A stretch of DNA of 64,000 nt. Source: UBA1447 sp964612185. Its GTDB lineage: Bacteria; Bacillota; Clostridia; Oscillospirales; Acutalibacteraceae. The stretch is from the NCBI GenBank assembly GCA_964612185.1, contig CAZTCR010000008.1, forward strand, positions 1-64,000. The letters are read 5' to 3'. The translations under genes and the position numbers were made by a program. Of the stretch, positions 25,978-34,515 are shown in pieces. Within the stretch, counting starts at the first letter, position 1. Every line of letters begins with the position of its first letter. The notes beneath the pieces are model-generated. The model was not told where the DNA came from. It saw nothing but the letters and a program-made list of their open reading frames with translations, and did not search any database.

Positions 25978-26655
25978 ATGTCAGAATGCAAAATAAAAAT
26001 AATTAAGAACGGGCCATATATTGTTACCGGCAATGTTCCCATTGAGGAAAAATTAATTGTATTTGAAAACGCCAATTACGCGTATGCAAATGGCAGAGAA
26101 CTGCCGCAGGCAGAAACATACGCATTGTGCCGTTGCGGACATTCAAAAAATATGCCGTTTTGTGACGGCTTCCATGCATTCATCGGTTTTGATGGCGCGG
26201 AGGTTGCTTCAAAGGAAAAGTTTATGGATTGCGCAAAACAATATAACGGCTCCGATTTTATTTTGTATGATCAAGAAAACTTATGCGCCTTTGCCCGTTT
26301 TTGTCATAGACCGGCCGGAGATGCCTGGTCGCTGACCGAGGATTCTGACGATCCGGTATACAAGGTTGAGGCTATCAGAGCGGCTTGTGATTGTCCGGCC
26401 GGCAGGCTTGTCGTTAAAGATAAATTTACAGAAAATGAAATTGAGCCCGAATATGAAAAGTCTATTGTTATTATACAGGACCCGGAAAATCAGTGCGGCG
26501 GACCTATTTGGGTTAGAGGGGGTATTCCAATAGAGTCTGCGGACGGATTGGTTTATGAGGTGCGAAACAGAGTAACGCTTTGCCGATGCGGTCAGTCAAA
26601 GAATAAACCTTTTTGTGATGCTGCGCATATTACAACTGAATTTCACGACTCTTGA
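25978..26655 (+). CDS. double CDGSH-type iron-sulfur protein
   Basis: The 225-residue product holds two CDGSH-type motifs, CRCGHSKNMPFCDGFH at about residues 50-65 and CRCGQSKNKPFCDAAH near the C-terminus. Each has the 3-Cys/1-His set that binds a redox-active [2Fe-2S] cluster. A central Fer4_19-like segment (AACDCPAGRLVV) lies between them. Proteins of this build are widespread in bacteria but their electron partners are mostly unknown. It lies 62 bases after msrAB, so a shared oxidative-stress theme is possible. The ribosome site is poor (AAAGCGGATG), so translation may be modest. Confidence 0.85.
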   Translation: MSECKIKIIKNGPYIVTGNVPIEEKLIVFENANYAYANGRELPQAETYALCRCGHSKNMPFCDGFHAFIGFDGAEVASKEKFMDCAKQYNGSDFILYDQENLCAFARFCHRPAGDAWSLTEDSDDPVYKVEAIRAACDCPAGRLVVKDKFTENEIEPEYEKSIVIIQDPENQCGGPIWVRGGIPIESADGLVYEVRNRVTLCRCGQSKNKPFCDAAHITTEFHDS

Positions 26656-26695
26656 TGAAAGTAACCGATATCGAAAAGTACATGTGCGATATAGA

Positions 26696-26725
26696 TTGAA
26701 GAAATATCGAATTACATGATATTAT
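26696..26725 (+). promoter_or_regulatory. possible promoter of the zinc-ribbon gene group
   Basis: TTGAAG (26696-26701), an 18-base spacer and TATTAT (26720-26725), about 60 bases before the first zinc-ribbon ATG. Confidence 0.4.
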
Positions 26726-26786
26726 ATCCGGCAAAATATAAAGTGTTCAGGTAATTCATAATTAATATATGAAGGAGTTGTTCAAC

Positions 26787-27803
26787 ATGTTTTGTCAAAA
26801 CTGTGGAGTTGAAGTTACCCCAGGCAGTGCTTTTTGCCAGAACTGCGGTATAAAGTCGGAAACAGATACCGGAAGTTCGTATCAACCGGCATATCAAACC
26901 CAACAAACGCCAATACCTCCTCCGCCAGCACCACCAATTTACAACCAACCTCCTATTGCAAATAAACCCCCGCTGGCTTATGTTCCATCATCACCCATTG
27001 TAAAACAAAAGAAGAGACATTTGGGGATGTGGATATTTCTTTCGGTGCTTGTTTTGGCAATTGCCGGCGTAATACTAACGGTAGGGCCTGCAATATGGTT
27101 CGGGCCGAAAGATTTAGGCGTCCGTTACACCCAAAAGGATTTCAACAGGGTTATGAAAGATGTTGGCGTTAGCATTAAAGCGGATTTTGGGGACGGAACC
27201 AAATATGACAACACCGAAATTCTCAACGGCAGTGAAACGGCTACCGGATATATAAGTGAAAGCGGAAAAAAAGCTGTCAAAATAAAAAAACTTGACTATA
27301 AAAATTACAATTGGGAGTTTTCGAATTATCAAAAAAAGACTGTGCGGGTTACACAAGAGGAAGCTACGGCTGTATTAAACGAAATTGCGCCGCCTTATTT
27401 TTGGCTTACCGATACGCAGGTAAAAATCGAACCGGACAAATCAATCAAGTTCAGTTCCTCGCTAAATCTCCGGAATATAATCCGGGATATATTTCATAGC
27501 CTGGCTGACAAAATTCCCATTAAACTACCTGAAAAACTGAATATTTATTTAGAAGGCAAGTTTTCTGTAAAAAACAATACTATTGGCAGCCCTCCGACAA
27601 AAGCAACTTCAAGCATTTACACCGTTCCGGAAAAATATCTAACAGATAAGAATATTGCGACTTTTGTTTCATATTTTACCGATCTGTTTAACGAGTTGGA
27701 TCTGAAGATTGATGTGGAAAGCTTAACGATTGAAAACGGAGAGTTCGTCTTTGTCGGCACTGTTCCGACCGAAGTGAAAGTAACACCAAAAGATGCCGAT
27801 TAA
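26787..27803 (+). CDS. zinc-ribbon membrane protein with extracytoplasmic domain
   Basis: The product begins with a zinc ribbon (MFCQNCGVEV ... FCQNCGIKS, two CxxC pairs), then a Pro-rich linker of about 50 residues, and one membrane helix at about residues 80-105. A region of roughly 230 residues outside the membrane follows, which I cannot assign. An ATG at 26769 is in frame but contains the AAGGAG that serves the ATG at 26787, so I use the latter. The zinc-ribbon-linker-helix layout is common in Firmicutes proteins of unknown function. It is the first of three neighbours with the same N-terminal ribbon, suggesting a shared assembly or a family expanded in place. Confidence 0.72.
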   Translation: MFCQNCGVEVTPGSAFCQNCGIKSETDTGSSYQPAYQTQQTPIPPPPAPPIYNQPPIANKPPLAYVPSSPIVKQKKRHLGMWIFLSVLVLAIAGVILTVGPAIWFGPKDLGVRYTQKDFNRVMKDVGVSIKADFGDGTKYDNTEILNGSETATGYISESGKKAVKIKKLDYKNYNWEFSNYQKKTVRVTQEEATAVLNEIAPPYFWLTDTQVKIEPDKSIKFSSSLNLRNIIRDIFHSLADKIPIKLPEKLNIYLEGKFSVKNNTIGSPPTKATSSIYTVPEKYLTDKNIATFVSYFTDLFNELDLKIDVESLTIENGEFVFVGTVPTEVKVTPKDAD

Positions 27804-27872
27804 CATTAATTTTTGCTTGAGCACCTAAATTGATAGATAACTCTATTACAAATGATGAAAGGTATGATTCAT

Positions 27873-28841
27873 ATGGCAAACAATTTCTGCGCAGGATGCG
27901 GTACCCCCTTATCACCCGGAGCAAAATTTTGCCCGACTTGCGGCAGAGCTGCGGTAAGTCCCCAATCGGCCCCAGCGTCACCGGCATTTATTCCGGATTC
28001 AAGCGGAAACGCAAGCGCAACAGTACCGCCGGTTCAAACACCGGTATACGAACCCGTACCCCCTTCACCTTTGCCGCAGTACAAAGAGCCGGTTTACAAT
28101 GCTCCTTCAGCACCTCCTCCGCCGCCTGTACAACGACCAGTATATCAATTAGTGCCGTTGGAATACAAAATATTCGGCGATAACCTTCCAGCAGTATCAA
28201 TTAAGCTAAATCCTGGCGAAAGCGTCTTCACACAGTCCGGCGGTCTCGCTTGGATGGACAGCGGTATTACGATGGCAACCAATATGCAGGGAGGGCTTCT
28301 GAAAGGTTTAGGGAGAATGGTATCCGGTGAATCCCTCTTTATGGCTACTTACACTTCAAATGCGCCGGAGCAGGAAATTGTTGTCGCGAGCACTTACCCC
28401 GGCAGCATCGTCGACATTGATATCGCGGGTGTGAACATTATCGCACAGAAAACTGCCTTCCTTTGTGCGCAGCCTTCCGTTACTTTAAGCGCATATGTTA
28501 ATAAGAGTATAACATCCGGTTTGTTTGGAGGCGAAGGTTTTATACTACAGAGGTTGTCTGGCGCAGGTAAAGTATTTATTGAAATAGATGGCAGCTGTAT
28601 CGAAAGAATATTGGCGCCGGGAGAAAGAATTAAAGTTGACACCGGTAATGTTGCAGCTTTTGAGGAAACCGTTATATACCAAGCGGAGATGATAAAAGGG
28701 TTCAAGAATATTCTATTTGGTGGTGAGGGTTTATTTCTTACTACGCTAACCGGTCCCGGCAAAGTTTGGCTCCAAACAATGCCAATGCCATCCTTTGCTA
28801 AAAAATTGATACCTTATTTACCGAAACCTACAAGTCATTAA
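27873..28841 (+). CDS. zinc-ribbon protein with AIM24-family domain
   Basis: The N-terminus is a zinc ribbon (FCAGCGTPLSPGAKFCPTCG), then a Pro-rich linker to about residue 95. The remaining 220 residues match the AIM24/TIGR00266 family: LNPGESVFTQSGGLAWMD, the glycine-rich MQGGLLKGLGRM, then repeated GGEG and LSGAGKVF/LTGPGKVW motifs of a beta-helix-like domain. AIM24 is named for mitochondrial biogenesis in yeast; the bacterial role is unknown. Three upstream in-frame ATGs exist (27852, 27855 and 27864); GAAAGG at 27857 best fits 27873. There is no membrane helix, so it is cytoplasmic or peripheral. Confidence 0.82.
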   Translation: MANNFCAGCGTPLSPGAKFCPTCGRAAVSPQSAPASPAFIPDSSGNASATVPPVQTPVYEPVPPSPLPQYKEPVYNAPSAPPPPPVQRPVYQLVPLEYKIFGDNLPAVSIKLNPGESVFTQSGGLAWMDSGITMATNMQGGLLKGLGRMVSGESLFMATYTSNAPEQEIVVASTYPGSIVDIDIAGVNIIAQKTAFLCAQPSVTLSAYVNKSITSGLFGGEGFILQRLSGAGKVFIEIDGSCIERILAPGERIKVDTGNVAAFEETVIYQAEMIKGFKNILFGGEGLFLTTLTGPGKVWLQTMPMPSFAKKLIPYLPKPTSH

Positions 28842-28931
28842 GATATATTGCTACAATCGGTTACAAAAGAATATATAATTATTTTTTTGATCCACCGGCT
28901 TAGTTTTTTGACCGGAAGGGGAGTTGTTCAT

Positions 28932-29615
28932 ATGTTTTGTGAAAAATGCGGAAACGCAACAGAAGCAGGTACCAATTTCTGCAGAACTTGCGGAGCGCCA
29001 TTATCTATTGCGCAACCCATAATAACGCCTCAACCGACTTCATCACTCATAGGGTATTCAGAAAAAATTAATGATCCGTCTTTTGCATCCTACAAAAATA
29101 AGTCAAAGGCCTGGTCCCTCATCTTCGCGATCATACTTGCTGTTATTGCCGCAATCGCGTTTCCGATTTACGGCAATATGTCCGGTGAAGTGGATTTTCC
29201 AAACTCTCTGTATTACGGGCTTGCTATTGGCGGTATGTTCATTCTGATTGCTGTCGTACAAACACTAAAAAGGGGATTTGATAAAACCTGGGACGGTGTC
29301 GTCACTGAAAAAAAGGCATACAAACGCCGTGTCAATGACAGCAACGACGACAGTTCAATGGTCCGCCATGAAAATGTCTATGTTGTTAAAATTAAGAAAA
29401 GCAACGGCGGGTCTAAAAAGCATAAATTTGTTAACCTTTCAGGAGTATATGATTATTATAATGAAGGGGATTTTTTGCGCCATCACAAAGGATTTCAATA
29501 TTATGAGAAGTATGATAAATCTCACGATTCCGTTATCATGTGCGCCGCATGCCTGACAATGAACGATATTAATACCGATCATTGTTCAAGATGCAAGTGC
29601 CCGCTTTTAAAATAG
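28932..29615 (+). CDS. zinc-ribbon integral membrane protein
   Basis: The product (227 residues) starts with a zinc ribbon (FCEKCGNATEAGTNFCRTCG) followed by a short linker and two membrane helices (about residues 62-82 and 95-115). A soluble basic domain comes next, and the C-terminus carries a second ribbon-like set CAACLTMNDINTDHCSRCKC. The open frame extends to 28848, but GGAAGGGGAG lies about 10 bases before the ATG at 28932, and the ribbon begins there as in its two neighbours. I do not recognise the central domain. Zinc ribbons at both ends suggest protein or nucleic-acid contacts on the cytoplasmic side. Confidence 0.7.
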   Translation: MFCEKCGNATEAGTNFCRTCGAPLSIAQPIITPQPTSSLIGYSEKINDPSFASYKNKSKAWSLIFAIILAVIAAIAFPIYGNMSGEVDFPNSLYYGLAIGGMFILIAVVQTLKRGFDKTWDGVVTEKKAYKRRVNDSNDDSSMVRHENVYVVKIKKSNGGSKKHKFVNLSGVYDYYNEGDFLRHHKGFQYYEKYDKSHDSVIMCAACLTMNDINTDHCSRCKCPLLK

Positions 29616-29657
29616 TTTTCAATTTGACGCAATATTTATATCCGGAGGATCGTTGAC

Positions 29658-30392
29658 TTGAATTCAGAAACAGTTCTATACAAGAAACCGTTTGTTTTTG
29701 CGGGTATATTAATGTTCTTTGGGGTTGGGGCAATAATCGGCGGGATTGTGCTTAACAACCTCACAAAAGATATGGGCTATTTTGCGTTCATTGCGTTCGG
29801 CATATTTTTTCTTATTATTTCAACCGTTACTTTTGCTGTTTATGGCGCAATGCAAATGAAATTCAAATCGGTAATTAACCATCAAAAAATACTTGATTTT
29901 TATCTGAAAGAAGATCAGTTCATTCAAACTGCTGAAAAAACAATCGACGAGATTAAGCAAACGAATAAATCCATGCTGATGATTATGCTTGCCTTTTGTA
30001 TTATTTTTGGCTTGCTTGGTTTATTTATTCTTGAAGACGGCTATATATTCTTATTAATCCTTTGTTGTCTGGGTATCTTTTTAACATTTGCAGCGTTTGT
30101 GATAACAAAATACAGAACCGCTAAACTGCATAGAGGCTCAAAAAGAGTAATTCTCGCCAAGAGAGCAGCCTTTGTTGCAGGTGAGTTCCACAACTGGGAT
30201 ATGCCAGGTACAGCACTAACAGGTGTAAGATATGTTCAGCATGGAGAACAAGCGAATGAAGTAGGATACTTAGAAATAAAATACAGCGCAATAACCGTGC
30301 CGGGCCCGTCAGAGTATACCGTTGTTGTACCGCTTCCTTTTGAGATGGAAGCACAGGCACAGCAGATTATATTGCTATTGATGCAGCAGTAA
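29658..30392 (+). CDS. four-helix membrane protein of unknown function
   Basis: The 244-residue product has four clear membrane helices (about residues 10-31, 38-62, 98-118 and 122-143), with a short soluble stretch between the second and third and a soluble C-terminal domain of about 90 residues. I recognise no family motif. It starts with TTG after a GGAGG and follows the last zinc-ribbon gene by 42 bases, so it probably belongs to the same transcription unit, which ends at the hairpin at 30433. It lacks the zinc ribbon of its neighbours. Confidence 0.6.
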   Translation: MNSETVLYKKPFVFAGILMFFGVGAIIGGIVLNNLTKDMGYFAFIAFGIFFLIISTVTFAVYGAMQMKFKSVINHQKILDFYLKEDQFIQTAEKTIDEIKQTNKSMLMIMLAFCIIFGLLGLFILEDGYIFLLILCCLGIFLTFAAFVITKYRTAKLHRGSKRVILAKRAAFVAGEFHNWDMPGTALTGVRYVQHGEQANEVGYLEIKYSAITVPGPSEYTVVVPLPFEMEAQAQQIILLLMQQ

Positions 30393-30432
30393 GTCAGCAG
30401 CTGTCGCAGAAAGCATTCACAGAACCAATTGA

Positions 30433-30470
30433 TACGGCACAGTTTTATTGCTGTGCCGTAATATTATTTT
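30433..30470 (+). terminator. intrinsic terminator after the zinc-ribbon group
   Basis: TACGGCACAG (30433-30442) pairs perfectly with CTGTGCCGTA (30451-30460) over an 8-base loop. ATATTATTTT follows. Confidence 0.75.
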
Positions 30471-30498
30471 CAGTTTTAAGTATTTCAAGCATCACAGG

Positions 30499-30527
30499 TT
30501 GTAACGGACATTAGATTTTGTTATAAT
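30499..30527 (+). promoter_or_regulatory. promoter of the ABC exporter pair
   Basis: -35 TTGTAA (30499-30504), a 17-base spacer and a perfect -10 TATAAT (30522-30527). Confidence 0.65.
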
Positions 30528-30577
30528 TTTTTTAACAATTTGATGGAGGTTGTTTTCTGCGCTCGAGTAATATTATT

Positions 30578-32323
30578 GTGCAATATTTCAAAAAACATTG
30601 GCCGCGTTACATGACGGGGCTTGTTTTGGTGTTTATTGCTACTTTTTTAAATACGCTGATACCAAGAAAACTCGGGGACGCCATTGATGCCTTAAGCTCA
30701 CCGGTTAGCACAGCGCAGAATGTTAAAGAAATTGCCGTTGTTCTTGCGTTTATATCCGTTTTAGCTTTTATTGCCAGATTTATTTGGCGCTATCTTATTG
30801 TCGGCTTTTGCAGATATATTGAATTTTATCTGCGTGAAAAACTGTTTGAACATTTACAGCGTTTAACTGCAGATTATTATGTTATGAACAACACCGGCGA
30901 TATCATAACAAGAGCTATAGTTGATGTCCAGGCGATTCGAATGATGCTTGGTTTCGGGATGATTTCAATTATCGATGTGGTCGTTACAACCGTTATGTCT
31001 GTAATTAACATGAGCGTATCTATTAACATCTATTTCACTATGATGGCTTTGGCTCCAATACCATTTTTGATATTAATCATAATGAAAGCAAGGGTTTTGG
31101 TCGGTAAAAGATATTTAAAGGTTCAGGAATCAATTTCAAACATATCCTCCAAAGTCCAGGAAAATATAACCGGTATACGAGTTATAAAAGCTTTTTCTCA
31201 AGAAGAAAAAGAAGGGGAAGCCTTCAACATCTTAAGCAATAAAAAGCTAAAGGCAGAAACAAAACTCGCTCGCGCTTTTGCTGTAATGAACCCGTCTGTG
31301 AGTTTAGCTTTCGGGTTTGTTTTTTCTGTGTTTCTTGCAGCAGGCGGTGCAATGGTTGCAAAGGGTAGTGTAACACTTGGCGAATTTGTGTCGTTTAACA
31401 CTTATTTAGCACTGATAATGGCACCGATAGGGCAAATTGGGAAAATAGTAGATCGCTGGCAGCGCGGAATCACTTCAATGAAAAGACTTGATAATATTTT
31501 ACTTACACAACCGTCAGTTGATGATACAACATCTGACCGATCGATTAAGGAACTAGCTAACGGCAGAATTAGTGTTAGGAATTTAGATTTATCTCTGGAT
31601 GGTAATGTGATTTTAGGTAACATCAGTTTTGAAGTCCCTCCAAGCAGCACGCTTGCGATCATGGGACCGACAGGCAGCGGTAAATCAAAAATTCTTGAAC
31701 TGATCATCAGACTATGGCAATGCGAAGAAAATATGATATACATTGATGAGCATGAAATTACATCTATTCCTTTGAATGTGTTGAGAAACAACTGTGCTTT
31801 TGTACCGCAGGATACCTTCCTGTTCTCCGACACAATACTTGAAAACATAAGGTTTTATGACAAATCAGTTACCGATGATCAGGTATACGAAGCTGCGAAA
31901 GCGGCTCTTGTCCACGAGAGCATTCTGGATTTTCCTGCCGGTTATCAAACCGTTGTGGGCGAACGCGGCATGACACTTTCCGGCGGGCAAAAACAAAGGA
32001 TCGCGCTTGCCAGAGCATTGGTTACCAAGCCAAAAATTCTCTTGCTTGATGATTGCATGTCAGCTGTTGATGCGGAAACAGAAAAGGATATCATAAAAAA
32101 TCTGAAAACAATCATCAAAGACTGCACAACAGTCATTGTCACGCATAGGATACCGGCTGCAGCGCTTGCCGATCATATCGTATTGCTGAAAGCAAACGGT
32201 TCTATTGATGAAGCGGGCACTCACCGTCAACTTCTTGCAGGCAACGGGTCTTATAAAAGCCTTGTTGAATCAATACAGGCGGGCGAAGTACTTGCTGCCG
32301 GGGATGGTGCGTATGAGCAGTAA
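30578..32323 (+). CDS. ABC exporter half-transporter with degenerate ATP site
   Basis: The 581-residue product has an N-terminal six-helix membrane domain (to about residue 310) and a C-terminal ATPase: Walker A GPTGSGKS, signature LSGGQKQR and Walker B LLLDD. The residue after the Walker B Asp is Asp rather than the catalytic Glu, as in the degenerate half of TM287/288-type heterodimers. It should pair with the next gene product to export drugs, peptides or lipids. The start is uncertain: GTG at 30578 is far from GGAGG (30545-30549), whereas an in-frame CTG at 30557 has seven-base spacing. It overlaps the second subunit by 11 bases. Confidence 0.88.
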   Translation: MQYFKKHWPRYMTGLVLVFIATFLNTLIPRKLGDAIDALSSPVSTAQNVKEIAVVLAFISVLAFIARFIWRYLIVGFCRYIEFYLREKLFEHLQRLTADYYVMNNTGDIITRAIVDVQAIRMMLGFGMISIIDVVVTTVMSVINMSVSINIYFTMMALAPIPFLILIIMKARVLVGKRYLKVQESISNISSKVQENITGIRVIKAFSQEEKEGEAFNILSNKKLKAETKLARAFAVMNPSVSLAFGFVFSVFLAAGGAMVAKGSVTLGEFVSFNTYLALIMAPIGQIGKIVDRWQRGITSMKRLDNILLTQPSVDDTTSDRSIKELANGRISVRNLDLSLDGNVILGNISFEVPPSSTLAIMGPTGSGKSKILELIIRLWQCEENMIYIDEHEITSIPLNVLRNNCAFVPQDTFLFSDTILENIRFYDKSVTDDQVYEAAKAALVHESILDFPAGYQTVVGERGMTLSGGQKQRIALARALVTKPKILLLDDCMSAVDAETEKDIIKNLKTIIKDCTTVIVTHRIPAAALADHIVLLKANGSIDEAGTHRQLLAGNGSYKSLVESIQAGEVLAAGDGAYEQ

Positions 32324-34121
32324 AGATAAAATTAAACAATCTGTTGTGGATGGCAGCATGAGCGAGTTCATCGGCAAGAAAAACGGGTTCACAATTATCC
32401 GTCTTTTATCCTACTTTAAAACACATAAGCTGTTAACAGCCTGTGCAGTTTTGCTGGCATTCATGGTTAACCTTTCTGCAATATTTCAACCCTATATCAT
32501 GAAAACTGTTATAGATAATTATCTGATAAAAGGGATATATGATGCCGGCATCCTCGCTATTTTTGGAATTATCTACCTTGCTACTATTGTCACAGGTGCG
32601 GCGGGAAATTATGGGCAAACAATTCTGCTAACCTATCTTGGGCAATCAATTATGCACAAAATACGGTCCAAGCTGTTCACACACATTCAACACCTCGGCA
32701 TGGGATTTTTTGATAGAAACTCGAGCGGCAAAGTATTAACACGCATTAACAGCGACATTGAATCGCTGTCAGATTTGTATTCAAGCACACTTATTGTTAT
32801 AGTTAAAGATACGCTTTTAATTGCGGGAATTCTTATCGCTATGTTTTCCATGAATAAAATGCTGGCTTTTTGGTCTATGTGGTCCATACCGGCTGTTGGA
32901 ACCTTTACCATATTATACAGACATTTAGCAAGGACTAATTTCAAAAAAGTAAAAGCGCAACTATCAAAAATCAACTCTTTTTTAGCTGAGAACATTATTG
33001 GTATGAAAGTTGTCCAAATATTTGCCAGAGAACAGGAAAAGCTTAATGAATTCCACGATCTCGGCAAAACCTATTGTAAACTCGGAATTAGGGAAATTGT
33101 TTTGAACAGCCTTTCCAATCCTATGATTCTGGCAATATCAAATGTCATGATAGCATTATTAATCGGCAATTTTGCGGCACAAGTTAAAACCGGCATGATT
33201 GAGGTTGGCGTAATATTTGCTTTCACATCCTATCTGAAACAGTTGTTTAATCCGATTGCGCAGATTGCCGAACAATTTACCGGAATTCAGTCTTCGCTGA
33301 TTTCTGCTGACAGAGTATTCGACTTGATGGATACGAGGGATTATTTAGAAGATTTTGATTCGGGGTTAGAAATCAACGAATTAAAAGGTGATATTGAGTT
33401 CAAAAATGTATGGTTCGCGTACAATAAAGAAAATTTTGTACTCAAAGATGTCAGCTTTCATGTATTGCCGGGGCAGCGGTGTGCTTTCATCGGTGCGACC
33501 GGTTCGGGGAAGAGCACGATCATATCGCTATTAGCCCGTTTTTATGACATACAAAAGGGTCAAATCCTGATCGATGGAATAGACATCAAGAAGTACAATC
33601 TTGGCGATTTGAGGCGTTGTATTGCCGTTGTCATGCAGGATGTGTTTCTCTTTTCCGGCGATATTCGTTTTAATATCAGACTCAACAATAAAGATATAAC
33701 AGATAATGATATTGCGAATACTATACATAACATTCAAGCGGATGATTTCTTTGATTCGTTTGAAGACGGATATGACCATGCGGTTTCAGAGAGGGGATGC
33801 ACATTCTCCGCCGGTGAAAGGCAACTCGTATCTTTTGCCCGTGCTGTCGCTTTTAGACCATCAATTCTTGTGTTGGATGAGGCAACAGCCAACATTGACA
33901 CCGAAACTGAAAAAGCTCTTCAAAAGTCTATCGATGCGATTTCAAAAGACCATACGGTTATTATTATCGCGCACAGAATTTCTACGATCGTTGGTTCTGA
34001 TGTTATCTATGTGATGAAAAAAGGCAAAATCAAGGAATCAGGCTCACACAGAGAACTGTACCAAAAAGCCGGATTGTATAAAAAACTTTACGATATGTCC
34101 TGCAAATCATTAACCTGTTGA
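32313..34121 (+). CDS. ABC exporter half-transporter, catalytic subunit
   Basis: This second half-transporter (602 residues) has six membrane helices, then a Walker A GATGSGKS, a Q-loop VVMQDVFLFSG, the signature FSAGERQL and Walker B LVLDEATANID with the catalytic Glu. The H-loop His is in IIAHR. With the preceding gene it forms a heterodimer in which one ATP site is canonical and the other degenerate. The frame opens at 32205, but ATG at 32313 gives the usual N-terminus and an 11-base overlap with the upstream gene, implying coupled translation. The substrate cannot be told; such pairs are often called multidrug or lipid exporters. Confidence 0.9.
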   Translation: MSSKDKIKQSVVDGSMSEFIGKKNGFTIIRLLSYFKTHKLLTACAVLLAFMVNLSAIFQPYIMKTVIDNYLIKGIYDAGILAIFGIIYLATIVTGAAGNYGQTILLTYLGQSIMHKIRSKLFTHIQHLGMGFFDRNSSGKVLTRINSDIESLSDLYSSTLIVIVKDTLLIAGILIAMFSMNKMLAFWSMWSIPAVGTFTILYRHLARTNFKKVKAQLSKINSFLAENIIGMKVVQIFAREQEKLNEFHDLGKTYCKLGIREIVLNSLSNPMILAISNVMIALLIGNFAAQVKTGMIEVGVIFAFTSYLKQLFNPIAQIAEQFTGIQSSLISADRVFDLMDTRDYLEDFDSGLEINELKGDIEFKNVWFAYNKENFVLKDVSFHVLPGQRCAFIGATGSGKSTIISLLARFYDIQKGQILIDGIDIKKYNLGDLRRCIAVVMQDVFLFSGDIRFNIRLNNKDITDNDIANTIHNIQADDFFDSFEDGYDHAVSERGCTFSAGERQLVSFARAVAFRPSILVLDEATANIDTETEKALQKSIDAISKDHTVIIIAHRISTIVGSDVIYVMKKGKIKESGSHRELYQKAGLYKKLYDMSCKSLTC

Positions 34122-34142
34122 TAATAGAAAGGGTTCTTATCA

Positions 34143-34481
34143 ATGAATATTCAGATATATGGTAAAAAGAAATGCTTTGACACGCAAAAAGCAGAGCGAT
34201 ATTTTAAAGAAAGACGAATTAAATATCAGTTTATTGATATTATTCGTTTTGGATTAAGCAAAGGAGAGCTAAAGAATGTTTCATCATTGCTCGGCATTAA
34301 CAATATGATTGACTCAAGCACAAAAGAATATCATACACTTAATCTGCATTTAATCGGCTCGCCGGATATTCGAACTGAAATTCTGATGAACAATCCTTGC
34401 CTATACCTAACCCCAATAGTGCGCAACGGGAAAAAGGCTACCGTTGGATACAAACCTGAAATTTGGAATGAATGGGATTAA
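34143..34481 (+). CDS. ArsC/Spx-family thioredoxin-fold protein
   Basis: The 112-residue product fits the ArsC/Spx/YffB family: an N-terminal beta strand IQIYGKKKC with a single Cys (Cys11-like) followed by DTQKAERYFKER, and a late TPIVRNGKKATVGYKPE segment. The second Cys of an Spx-type CXXC is missing, and the ArsC arginine triad is not evident. It may be a redox regulator or a glutaredoxin-like reductase rather than an arsenate reductase; no ars genes are near. GAAAGGG sits upstream of the ATG. It follows the ABC exporter gene by 21 bases. Confidence 0.75.
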   Translation: MNIQIYGKKKCFDTQKAERYFKERRIKYQFIDIIRFGLSKGELKNVSSLLGINNMIDSSTKEYHTLNLHLIGSPDIRTEILMNNPCLYLTPIVRNGKKATVGYKPEIWNEWD

Positions 34482-34515
34482 TAAAACACCTCAACATGCG
34501 ATAGGGGGAAATATT

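Noticed and set aside
34143..34481. Arsenate reductase
   Set aside because: It shares the fold but lacks the expected arginine triad and any arsenic-resistance neighbours.
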